Below, piece by piece: positions 39,401-48,600 of a stretch of 64,000 bases of DNA. The DNA is taken from contig NC_133907.1 in the NCBI RefSeq assembly GCF_964199755.1, positions 3,663,001-3,727,000 on the forward strand, in the 5' to 3' direction. The DNA is from Larus michahellis. Lineage: Eukaryota > Chordata > Aves > Charadriiformes > Laridae. Numbering within the stretch: position 1 is the stretch's first letter; every line of letters starts with the position of its first letter. A model generated the notes under the pieces. It did not search any database. It was not told the DNA's origin and saw only the letters and a list, made by a program, of their open reading frames with translations. Made by a program: the position numbers and the translations under genes.

Positions 39401-40375
39401 TCAGTCCAGATGAATGGAGTGTCTTTTTTTTCTCTAGGTTCAGGGAGTTGGAAGTAAGGGATGGCGAGACGTCACCACTTTTTTTTCTGGCAAACCAGAT
39501 GATAATTCCGAAAGGTATTTTTTTTGTTATTATTTTCTGTGTCTCTTTAAACACATAATTTTATCTCCTGTATGTCCTCTGCAGTATAGTAGTGGCAGGT
39601 AATTTTTAAATATGAAGAAATTATTCTGTCCTTGCTAGTAGTCCTCCAAGAGGACTACTAGCAAAGACAGAATAATGATATTACATACAGGAGGAATTCA
39701 GTCTAACTGTTCATGACAGTTGTTAAAGCCAAGGTGTGGTGCACTATTTTGTTCTCTGTTTCATTTTTTTCCAAATGCATATCTGCCCTACCCCCCACCT
39801 CGGGCCTATTAGTGCTTAAGGCTGTTAACAAAAATCTGTGAATTAAAAGATAAGCATATGCAATTTGGAGAAATGCATTTAGTTCTTCTGCCTTTGTCCT
39901 CAGCTTTTGTTTAAGCAAAGGGCAGTAGCATTATCGATTTCTTTGTTCGTGGTCATTTAGTTTTATGTTTGTCATAACTAACTTATTTCTACCTTCCTTT
40001 TTCCACCCCCCCCATAAAAGACCAGCTGAGGGAGACAGCTACCAGAACAGTGGAGGGGAGGGCTACCAGAACAATGCTGTAGATCAAAGCTTCTGGGAGA
40101 CCTTTGGCAACTCAGATCCACCAAAAGCTCAAAAATCTCCAAGCAGCGAGAGCTGGACCTATGTGGACAATTCCACAGAGAAGAAGAGCTCTGATAGCTG
40201 GGACGTGTGGGGCTCAGGAACAGTCTCCAACAACAAGAACAGTAACAGCGACAGTTGGGAAAATTGGGAGACCAACTGGGAAAACACAGGAGGGGAGAGC
40301 AAGACCAAAAAACCTCCTAAGGCAACGAAAAAGGCGTCTTCAGCTGATGATGGGTGGGATAACCAGAACTGGTAG
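24413..40375 (+). CDS. ARFGAP1: ARFGAP1, Arf1 GTPase-activating protein (12 coding exons)
   Basis: ARFGAP1 stimulates GTP hydrolysis by Arf1 on Golgi membranes and so drives COPI coat release. Joined coding exons: 24413-24472, 25409-25518, 27011-27182, 28160-28260, 29038-29127, 29789-29885, 31725-31781, 32779-32811, 36146-36202, 38186-38245, 39438-39514, 40021-40375. They give 422 residues plus stop (human: 406 as I recall), with every intron GT-AG and the frame unbroken. The N-terminal ArfGAP domain (about 1-120) has the zinc finger CX2CX16CX2C at Cys22, Cys25, Cys42 and Cys45 and the arginine finger Arg50. Two amphipathic lipid-packing (ALPS) segments lie at about 200-225 and 265-298. They are rich in Ser, Thr and Gly with spaced Phe, Leu and Trp, as expected for curvature sensing. 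The C-terminus has Trp motifs ([20 protein letters not shown]) of the kind that contact coat and adaptor proteins. The start codon has a strong context, A at -3 and G at +4. Identification is by motif and order against remembered mammalian ARFGAP1. Confidence 0.97.
25409..25518 (+). other. ARFGAP1: ARFGAP1 exon 3 (zinc finger)
   Basis: Encodes residues 21-57 (last codon split AG/T). It holds all four zinc-binding cysteines (CFEC and CLEC) and the [11 protein letters not shown] segment with the arginine finger. The donor is CTCAG/GTCAGC; reading past it gives a false in-frame continuation to 25579. Confidence 0.95.
27011..27182 (+). other. ARFGAP1: ARFGAP1 exon 4 (rest of GAP domain)
   Basis: Encodes residues 57-114, from [19 protein letters not shown] to AALFRDQ. 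This covers the helical part of the ArfGAP domain. The donor is CAG/GTAAGT. Confidence 0.96.
28160..28260 (+). other. ARFGAP1: ARFGAP1 exon 5
   Basis: Encodes residues 115-148, starting [20 protein letters not shown]. It is the linker just after the GAP domain, and the last Arg codon is split CG/T. Confidence 0.93.
29038..29127 (+). other. ARFGAP1: ARFGAP1 exon 6
   Basis: Encodes residues 148-178, including [20 protein letters not shown] and [10 protein letters not shown]. It ends with a split Gly codon (GG/T). Confidence 0.93.
29789..29885 (+). other. ARFGAP1: ARFGAP1 exon 7 (start of ALPS1)
   Basis: Encodes residues 178-210, ending [13 protein letters not shown]. The last eleven residues form the first half of the ALPS1 amphipathic segment. 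It ends in phase 0 with donor GTAAGG. Confidence 0.95.
31725..31781 (+). other. ARFGAP1: ARFGAP1 exon 8 (second half of ALPS1)
   Basis: Encodes residues 211-229, [19 protein letters not shown]. It is 57 bases with phase 0 at both ends, so skipping it would remove half of ALPS1 without a frameshift. Confidence 0.95.
32779..32811 (+). other. ARFGAP1: ARFGAP1 exon 9 (33-base micro-exon)
   Basis: Encodes residues 230-240, [11 protein letters not shown]. The acceptor is TTTCACAG and the donor AAG/GTGATT. It is symmetric (phase 0-0) and could be a cassette exon. Confidence 0.92.
32895..32990 (-). mobile_element. CR1 LINE 3' fragment
   Basis: The plus strand reads AGAATCATAGATTATCTCAA, then GTTGGAAGGGACCTATAAGG, a diverged reverse complement of a CR1 end. 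It sits 84 bases after ARFGAP1 exon 9. Confidence 0.85.
36146..36202 (+). other. ARFGAP1: ARFGAP1 exon 10
   Basis: Encodes residues 241-259, [19 protein letters not shown]. It is 57 bases and phase 0-0. Confidence 0.94.
38186..38245 (+). other. ARFGAP1: ARFGAP1 exon 11 (start of ALPS2)
   Basis: Encodes residues 260-279, [20 protein letters not shown]. It is 60 bases and phase 0-0, and gives the first part of the second ALPS segment. Confidence 0.94.
39438..39514 (+). other. ARFGAP1: ARFGAP1 exon 12 (rest of ALPS2)
   Basis: Encodes residues 280-305, starting [18 protein letters not shown]. The last Arg codon is split AG/A. The acceptor is TCTCTAG and the donor GTATTT. Confidence 0.95.
39620..39676. 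repeat. 27-bp-arm hairpin in ARFGAP1 intron 12
   Basis: The left arm 39620-39646 and right arm 39650-39676 are inverse copies over 27 bases with a single C/T difference, and only CAA lies between them. Each arm contains TTGCTAGTAGTCCTC or its complement. In the ARFGAP1 transcript this would fold into one long stem-loop. It has no similarity I recognise to a known transposon. Confidence 0.92.
40021..40375 (+). other. ARFGAP1: ARFGAP1 exon 13, coding part
   Basis: Encodes residues 305-422 and ends at TAG 40373-40375. It is a Ser/Trp-rich tail with [40 protein letters not shown] and DDGWDNQNW. The acceptor is unusual: a C-run, then ATAAAAG. Confidence 0.97.
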
Positions 40376-42956
40376 AACTCTGTTAACCCTGTTTTGTACA
40401 GCTAGGAAAGGGGGGGTATGCTGGCTGATTGAGGGGAGAAAGTTTTACACGCAACTGGAGTATCTTGGTTGACCTTACTGATCTGTTACTTTTGTGCTTC
40501 CCATTCATTCTTCTTTCTTCTATCCTGGTTTAGGGAAAAAAAAAGTAGCATTTGAATCTTTTATTACATAAAGGTGGTTCTCCCTTTTTTAAAGAATAGT
40601 GATAACTATGTTCTCCTTGCACTATTGAAGGACAGTGTACAGGGTACAGCGATTTTCTTAACATGAATATTCAAAGGAAAAAAAAACAGTGCAAGCACAC
40701 TTTCATGGCACAACCTTGCATGTGTAGGTTAATAGGTATTCATCCAGTCCTCATGTAATTTGAGATGACCTGAGGTGTTTAATGCAAACAAAGGACAAGG
40801 TGTGTCTTGAAAAGATGGCCATTAAATAAGCAAACTGCAGTTGAATAGATCTAGTTCACATGCTTTATGGATTGCTCTGACCATGTTAAGTCTGGCAATT
40901 CAGGATGGTCTTTAAGATACTTTTTATTGGAGCTTTTTTTTTTTAAACTTCATGAGATTTTTTTTTTTTTTTAGTCTTTTAAAACTTCTTTTCTCCCCTT
41001 AGAATTACTAAGGAATCTAGAGCTAGGTAATTATTTGTGTAAACTCATAGTTTTGACCCAAGCTATCAAGTGGCATCCAGAATGGCTCTTCTTGCCCTTC
41101 TTGCTCAGTGGGTGAAGAGTTTGCCCAGTGCAGCTCTCCCGCACAGGCGAAATGCAAAGCTGTGGTGTTCTTCCTTACCTACGCCCTTCCCCCAGTTTGA
41201 GTATTTTATATGGTCTGCTTTTTCTCTGTCTGGCTGCCTTCTACCCATCTACTTTATCTGTTCTGATAAAAATGAAATCTTTCTGCTGCTTATGGCCTTT
41301 TGGACAGCTGTTTGGCAACTTGTCAGTGAAACAAATTTATAAGAAAGATTCCAGTAAGAAAAAATGGGTGGAAAATATGAGAACATTGAGGAGAGAGGCT
41401 GGCAGCAAGCCCTTTTCAAGATGAGTAAATGTCTGGATTTAATAGTAAATTTAAATTAAGCAGATGTTTTCCAAATTAATCTTTAATATGGCCAACTGTA
41501 TCTGTCATGTATTTCTCTACATTTTTTTCCTGGATCTTGTTAAAGAAACACTATTTTGGAAACTTTAGAAACTCCTTGTCAGCATTAAGGACTGGAATAG
41601 AAGATTCACTTATGTCTCAGTTTTGATCCAACAAATTACTTTGCATGACAGAAACCATAACTTCTCCAGAAGAATTGTGATTTTAATGACAAAGGTGTCC
41701 TACGTATCCTGTTTTATTTTTAGGGGTGGGTTGTAAATGTACACTCAGCCAGAAAACAATCAGCTCGCTTGAAAACTTCAAATCCTGATGTCATTGTGTA
41801 GTCTGCTTTACTACCAGCATGGAGTTCTTTACTGTGGACCCTGTAAATCTTAATACATACCTAAAAAGCCTTTTCTTTTTAAACATATTTGTTCAAGCAA
41901 ACAACCAACCTAAGTTGTCAAAGTTACCTTAAGTAATGCTTCATTTCTTTTTCTCTTCACAGAGGTTTTTGAGCTTATAGTCAAATCAAGAGGTCAAAAA
42001 GGAAGGAAAATCATGAATTGCTTGAAAAGTAGCACATTTTATAAAGGCTTAAGTCTAAGTAGAAGTAGCTCTATTTATAGCCTGATTCTGTATTTCTATT
42101 AGTAGGATCTTTCAGGTGGTGAGCAAAATATTTTTCTAGTCTTCTCTAGCCCTGTCCTATAGAGTCGGTATTTCTTTTTTTCCCCTCTTGCTTCTGCTGA
42201 CAGCGTGGTCTCTGATCTCGTGCAGCAGGATGCGGTGCTGCTCACCACCCAAGCACTACTCCAAGCTGAGCCATGCGAGGCACCCAAGGTGTTGTTGCCG
42301 ACGCTTTGGAAGTGCCGAAATCATGAGAGATCTTGGTTTACAATGCTGCTTTTGGTACAGTTGGCAGACGTTTACAGCCTGACTGTAAAACCAGGATTTT
42401 GTTCTGCATTTTCTCCAGTTCCAAATATACCTTTGTCATAGCTTAATTGCATGTCAAACGTAACTTTGTATTTTTATGCATACACCTCTGTTGCCTACCT
42501 GTCATTTGTCTGCTGCCCAGTACGGAACTGTAATGCATGTACTTTGGTGGCGGTGCTGTGTGGTGTCTGTGCGGTGGCACTGCCCAGTCCTCGACTATCG
42601 GTTAGTCTTCGTGAAGTGTTGCAGTCGCGGTGACAGCAAAACGCATCCCATGGGTTGCGCGTTCTGACTGCAGGTGTCTGTCTGGAGTGACGTGAAGCTG
42701 ATTCAGCTTCCTGTGTACAAATTTATTACAGTTTCTCTTTCATAAACCTCCTGAAATAACTCATAGCAGGATAAGCTTTATTTCAATCCATTCAATCAAG
42801 TGTATTGTGACGTGTACGTTCTCCTCAGCTGTATGGCTTGCCTGGGAGAAAATTGGTTTATTTGTATGTCGCTTGAAGCTACAATTGGCACGAGCCATTT
42901 GTTTGCTCTTCTGGTTTTATTTTTGTATCTCTTGAGACTTTATGTTCTAAATTAAA
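40376..42956 (+). other. ARFGAP1: ARFGAP1 3' UTR (probable extent)
   Basis: AT-rich sequence follows the stop codon without other features. Candidate polyadenylation signals are ATTAAA at 40821-40826, ATTAAA at 42951-42956 and the canonical AATAAA at 44536-44541. The true end cannot be chosen from sequence alone; several ends may be used. Confidence 0.45.
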
Positions 42957-44535
42957 CTAAATGGCCAGGGCCCTACTCAGGCAGAAGCTTTGGGTTAACG
43001 ATTTTTCTTCCAGTTGAGGAGGCAGTGATAGAACAGTTGCCATCTCTCCTTTTGCAGTTCTGTAGAGAGGCAGCAAAACGCTACAACTCCCAGAAAGGTG
43101 TTAACGGAAGGTACTAAAAACCAATATGATGGCAGAAAGTGTAACTGCAGCCACAAAACCTAGTATACCAGCTGGTCTCAGTTTGACAGGAAAATCAGTA
43201 TTTTTTTATAACTTGTCTGAATCTGAACGTTTTACCGTGTCTTCCAGGGGAGAGGATGAAATGAGGGCATTTTCTTTTGCAAAGCCTCTGATATATTGGA
43301 TTTTAGGATTTTTTTCAGAGTAGATGACTGGGAAGTTTCTGCAGTTTGGTGGAACGCATGCAATCAAGGTGCATGCGTGGAGCGAGTGTTTATGAATTTG
43401 ACCTTTTTGTTTTCCCCCCTCCTTTCCCTGATTCCTCTTTTTTTGGCCTGATGGCAAGCTCTGTATTCAGGGGCATCGAGTGCAGCCTGCTGGAGCTGAG
43501 GCCGCCTGTCGAAGTGAAGATACGGCCGTTGAATCTGCGTGAGCGTGTGGATTGGCAAGGCTCTAGTGACAGTGTGCTTCACCTGTTCGGTGGGTGAACA
43601 GGGCTCCGCTTTCCTTTCAGTCCCACACCAGGTATTAACAATTTTAAGTCGCACAAGTAAATTGCCAGGAGAAAGCGCTGAAGGTGAAATGACGACTGCA
43701 ACAATTGGACATTGCAGTGTTTGGTTTAAATTTCCTAGTGTTTCAAACTGGTTTATTTCTTCATATGGCTTCAACTTTGGAAAATACGGAGCAGCTGGAT
43801 TCCTACAGGTAGTCTGAAATAAGAAAAACTTCAAGAAACTCAAACTAAGTGCCACTCGCAAAAGAGGGAAAGTCTTAGAGAGTGTTCCTGAACCAGGAAC
43901 CTAATCCTAGGAATTAGGGGTTATTTTAAAATGTTTCATTTGTGTCTTGAAACCTGTTAATAATTATAGCATTTCAAGAAGTGCTTGGGCAGCTCTCCCT
44001 CATGGTTGAGACCTCAAGGATAATGCTGCTGCCTTTATTTTCCAGGCCGGACTGTGTAACATTCCATGGGTTCATAATGTATTTATCAGTGTAATGATCT
44101 GTGCAATAATTTAACAAGTGTAGGTAAAACCTTTGTTGTTTAATCCAGGATACATTTAAAGATACAGTGGTCCTCTTGGAGAATAGCAGCCTACCAAGGT
44201 AATTCAGTTCTCACCTTACTTTGGCAATATTAAATTTCAGTAGCCCTGTTAGGAAAGACTTATCATCAAGCGCTGATTTAAACAGAAATCAAGAAACGTT
44301 TTGATGTCCATTATATAAGAGTTTGATTGTAATGGCTTGGTGACCTCTAGTTGTAGAGCCCTCTCTCATGTTTCATGCCAGCAGAATCTTGGTCAGTATG
44401 GAGTACTGTATCTTTAAGTTTCCTGATGTGTGTTTTGTGAACTTCACAGGAATGGCAATTTCGGTGAACACTATTCATTGTTCTGTGGAGTGGTACCCGA
44501 CTTGAACTGCAGTGTCATCTTTTAAAGAGCATTAT

Positions 44536-44541
44536 AATAAA
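44536..44541 (+). terminator. ARFGAP1: Candidate distal poly(A) signal of ARFGAP1
   Basis: AATAAA is the best canonical signal I noted downstream of the stop codon. T-rich and GT-containing sequence follows within 60 bases. If used, the 3' UTR is about 4.2 kb. Confidence 0.35.
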
Positions 44542-45563
44542 GCAAAGAGATATGGAGCAGAATGGTGTTCAGCCCTTTTTCAGGAGACTTCAGTAAATTT
44601 TAAGCCCGTGCGCATTGGTATAGCCTATGTGGCCTTTTGAATGGAGTGAGTTAGTTCTTAGTGTGGTTGGCATCACGGAGTAAATGCAAAATGGGTTGCT
44701 TTGTGATTAATAAAATGGGAAAGTAGTATATGAGTATGAAATTGTCTTGTTGGAGGAGAGTAACTGACATTAACAGCGTGACTATGTCCTGATGTGCTGG
44801 TGCCATGCATGTTCTTCGCTGCCCGTAACGAGGGAGGAAGGAAGCTGCCAGCGTTGATGCCAGAGCCAGACCCAGCTGTTTCATCTTTTTATTTCATTGG
44901 CGTTTCCTAGTCTAAATGCTGATTTAAAATTTATTTGAATTAGGAACAGTTTTAAGACAACATTGGTTGCCTCCTTTATTTAAAGAGCACTATAACACAG
45001 AAATTAAAGTGGTTGTAAATAGATTTATGTACTCAGAGCTTCTTATTAGCTTGTCTACAAAGGCACTTATCACAGGAGAAAAGGTAACTTTTAAAGCAGT
45101 TTTTCTCTGCAAGAAACAAGGTTCCTGTGATGAATCCTCCGGCTGGTGGTGATGCTTCACATCCACGTTCCGGTTTCCTTTGTTAGCCAAACAACTGTGT
45201 GAGTTATCCAAATGATTCATGATTGCACTGAGCTCTATGTAAATTTAAAATATCTTTTATTATGTTCTTGGTCAGCAGGGCTAAATCCTGCCTGCCTCGC
45301 AGAAGTAACTATTGATTTTTTTTACCCAAAAAAGTGGACATTTGGGTTGGGTAATGGCACTGGTATTATTCCACTGATAGTGATTCTTGCCATGATGTCC
45401 TGTGTTAAGGGCTGCTCTGTGTGTTGGATGCAAAGTTTTTAGTTGGGATTACTTTGAGTAATAGGGATGTGGTGGTTCTGGAGGGAAGCTTTTGTCCCTC
45501 TGTTCTGACAGCTTACGGAGGCCAATGACCTAGAAATGTACGAAATACCATGGAAAGCAATAT

Positions 45564-45662
45564 TCATAGAATGGTTCAGGTTGGAAGGGACCTTAAAGAT
45601 CGTCTAGTTCCAACCCCCTGCCCTGGGCAGGGACACCTCCCACTAGACCAGGCTGCTCAAAG
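45564..45662 (-). mobile_element. CR1 LINE 3' fragment
   Basis: The plus strand reads TCATAGAATGGTTCAGGTTG, then GAAGGGACCTTAAAGATCGT and CTGCCCTGGGCAGGGACACC, the reverse complement of a CR1 end. It is truncated after about 100 bases. Confidence 0.92.
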
Positions 45663-48600
45663 CCAAAATAATGCGTATTCGGAATTTCAAGCTGAGCACA
45701 GTCAGCAAAAGCTGATAGAAAGAGCGTAGTCTGTAGATCAGAAAATATCAGTCATTGACTTGCGGGAGAACAGATCACTGCTACGGTTACGGTTTCCATC
45801 TCCTTTCTGCTGGGTAAATGTTTCTTTGTCCCCTCACAAGCTGTCGTCTTTGTGCTCTGATCCCAGTAACAGGAACAAGTCCAGTTTAAGGTGTTTCACC
45901 ATTATATAGCTGTTTCTGTGTGCTCTCATAGCAGGTGCAGGCGCAGAAGATGACTGTCTGGGTTTCCTGGGGTTCACAGCTCACTGATTTTAAGGAACCA
46001 AAGGTCTGTGCCTTCTGAGGTGTCAGAGCAGGCAGCGGGGACGTGTCCTGGTTTCCCTTCTGGTGCGTTCTGCCTTTTCCAGTAGGTTCATCAGCAGGTG
46101 CTCAGCCTTTTCCTCCACACTTTTGGCTCTCAGGAGCTGCCTGACCACCATTGCCTTCCCCAAATTCCACTGGCTTAGACGAGTACAGAAGTACCCTGGT
46201 ACAAAACAGGCGTCAGACCAGGGTGAAGGCTGTTCGCTGCTTTGACCAAGGTTTGCAGGATGCGGCCGCTGGGCGAAAGCTGGAAGTCCTGTAAGGAAAG
46301 TGAAGTGGAGCTGGGTTGTCCTGTTGGGAAGCTGTAAAACCCAAAGCCCTGATGTGCATGCAGAGCAATCATTCGTCATCTGTTAAGTCACTAATTTGCA
46401 AGAAGGCCAAGACACGTTGTCTGTCTGTCTTGGCTCCAGCTGCTGGGGCTCTGTCAGCAAGAACCTGCATCTCATCAGGAATGCAGCAAAAGAAAGGTGA
46501 GCCGCCTCTTCTGAGCAGGTTGCTGGTTCTTGTAGGTGAGGTGAAACTTCACCGTGTTTTTTCAAATGATGCTCTGCCAAATGGCTGAATTTCACCAGCG
46601 CTGCCACAATGGCGATGTTTAAACTGGCTAAAAATGGAAGAGATGAAATAAACACTGAAAAGAGCTCCTAGGAGAAGCCTACTTGTACTGAGAACGAGCG
46701 GGAGAGACAGAGTCTCTCTGGCGGGGCTGGTTACAAGGACTGCCAAGAACACAGTCGTGTTGTGCCTCACCAGGATCGCGATCGCTGCTCAAGCAGGAAA
46801 ATCCAGTGCTATCAGCTCTTCACACTTTGTAAACCGGTTTTTGTCTTTCCCTTTAAGCTCTGCCAAAGCGTGCTCCCTCGGAGAGGCTGTTCAGCTTTGC
46901 TGAGGCTGTTGAATTTTACAATAGATAAATCAGCTTCTGCCAGGAAACACAGAAAGGCTGGAGTGTGTCTTTATTAAAAAAAAAAAAATAAAAAAGTTCG
47001 CCACTTCTTATTGAAGTGTTACTGCTTAATATCAGCAGTTCTGCCACTGGGTTGCTCATGTTGCCTTAAATATAACGGTGTTTGCCTATCTAGGGCAAAA
47101 CCCACTTGTAGATACAATTCTTTTTCCCTACTCTGCTGACATGGATGCTTTATATATTTAAATTGATGTGCCAGACTATATGAAGGCTGTTTGGATCACG
47201 GTCAAGCTAGGAATTTTCTTCTTTACGGAAATCTTTACATGTCGTTATTGCAGAGAAGCTTGTTACAGGTCAAGAGTGAATTGCTCTTTTCGCTCTGGGG
47301 TCACAAATTTCTATCGACTCCAGCCATCACTGTCACCTTTGGGGTGTGCGGCAGTGCAACACTCTGGGCTTCAACTGCAAATTTAGGCTGCTGAGACGGG
47401 GCTTAACCGTTCAGCTGAGGCTCCCCAGTGTTCCTGCGGAACAGGGGAAAATAGAGTTGGCATCTAAACCCACTCGTGAGTCTCTTGCCCACACCAAAGT
47501 GTGTCTCTAAGCTGGCTGTAGAACTTGGTATGGAGTACAAAGTGCATCAAAGAACTGGAGTAAAACTTCTTGTGTAGCCAAGGCTGCTAGTGATACTCAA
47601 ACTAGTGAAATTAGACCTTTGGAGGACAGATTTACCTTACTCCACGTCTGTTAAATGCCTGTCCTCTCTGTGATGGTGGTTATGAAGGGCTTTCTTCCAT
47701 CTGTGAAAGCCACTCGCACCCTGGGCTCTGCCGGTGGTGCGGTCCGGAGAACCTGCCTTTCTCCCTTCATCACCCATCTCCTTCCAGAGCCCGCGAGGTG
47801 TGGGAGGAGAAATGGCTCAGCCGTGCTTCGTCGCCGTGCCAGTGGAAGAGGAGGTGCGGGAAGGAAACTGAAGCTGACGCGTGCAGACGAATTATGTCTG
47901 AATTTCAGTGCCCGTGGGAAACACTCGTGCTGTGAGTAGTTGCCCAGGACCAGTAAATCTTCCGTGGTCTGTTGTGCATTTGCTTGTGTAGCCTTAACAC
48001 AAGTTAGGCGCTGCAGGGTGTGATCCTTGGGCTGAAACCCCTCCGGATCAGTCCCAGTGCCACCCTCTCTTGCGCCGGTTGCGATGAAGGACCGGGGCAA
48101 TGTCCCAGCTCACGCGGAAGATGGTGCTCCCCGAGCCTGTGGTCAGAGGGACGCTGCTGGTGCAGAGCATTGCTTCTCCGTCCTTCCTCTAGAGGGGATT
48201 GTGTTACTGTGCGTGGCTGGTGAAGGAACCTAGCTTAAATGAGGCTCGGATGGCTGGGTGCAGGGTTAGAAACGTGTTCCTGCGCCTGTTTTCTGCTTCT
48301 CCGCAGCCCCGTCCTGCCCTCTGCCTTTGACTCGCATGCTGCGTTAAGCCTACACGACGCGAATTCCTCTCCTCCAGCCACACACACGTACCCCTTTGAT
48401 TTTACTTGCCACCTTTGGATTTTAGCTCTCCCTTCGCTGTGGCTGGATGCACCAGGCTGGATGGAGGCAGGTTAAAGCTCAGGCTGTAACAAATACCAGC
48501 TTCTAGGCTGTGACGTTAACCCCCGTTATCCTGGCCCTTTGCTGTTTAACCAGCGTGATGGCCCTTTCTTTATGATGAGGAAGCAGCAGGCCCGTGGTAC

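Larger units (their letters stand above)
31782..40020 (+). other. ARFGAP1: ARFGAP1 introns 8-12
   Basis: The introns are 31782-32778, 32812-36145, 36203-38185, 38246-39437 and 39515-40020. Intron 9 carries a minus-strand CR1 scrap at 32895-32990 and a 19-base poly-A near 33481. Intron 12 carries the long hairpin at 39620-39676. I see no other feature. Confidence 0.6.

Noticed and set aside
47651-48100. 149-residue minus-strand open frame between ARFGAP1 and the LTR
   Set aside because: No recognisable domain, no splice context, and competing open frames on the plus strand.
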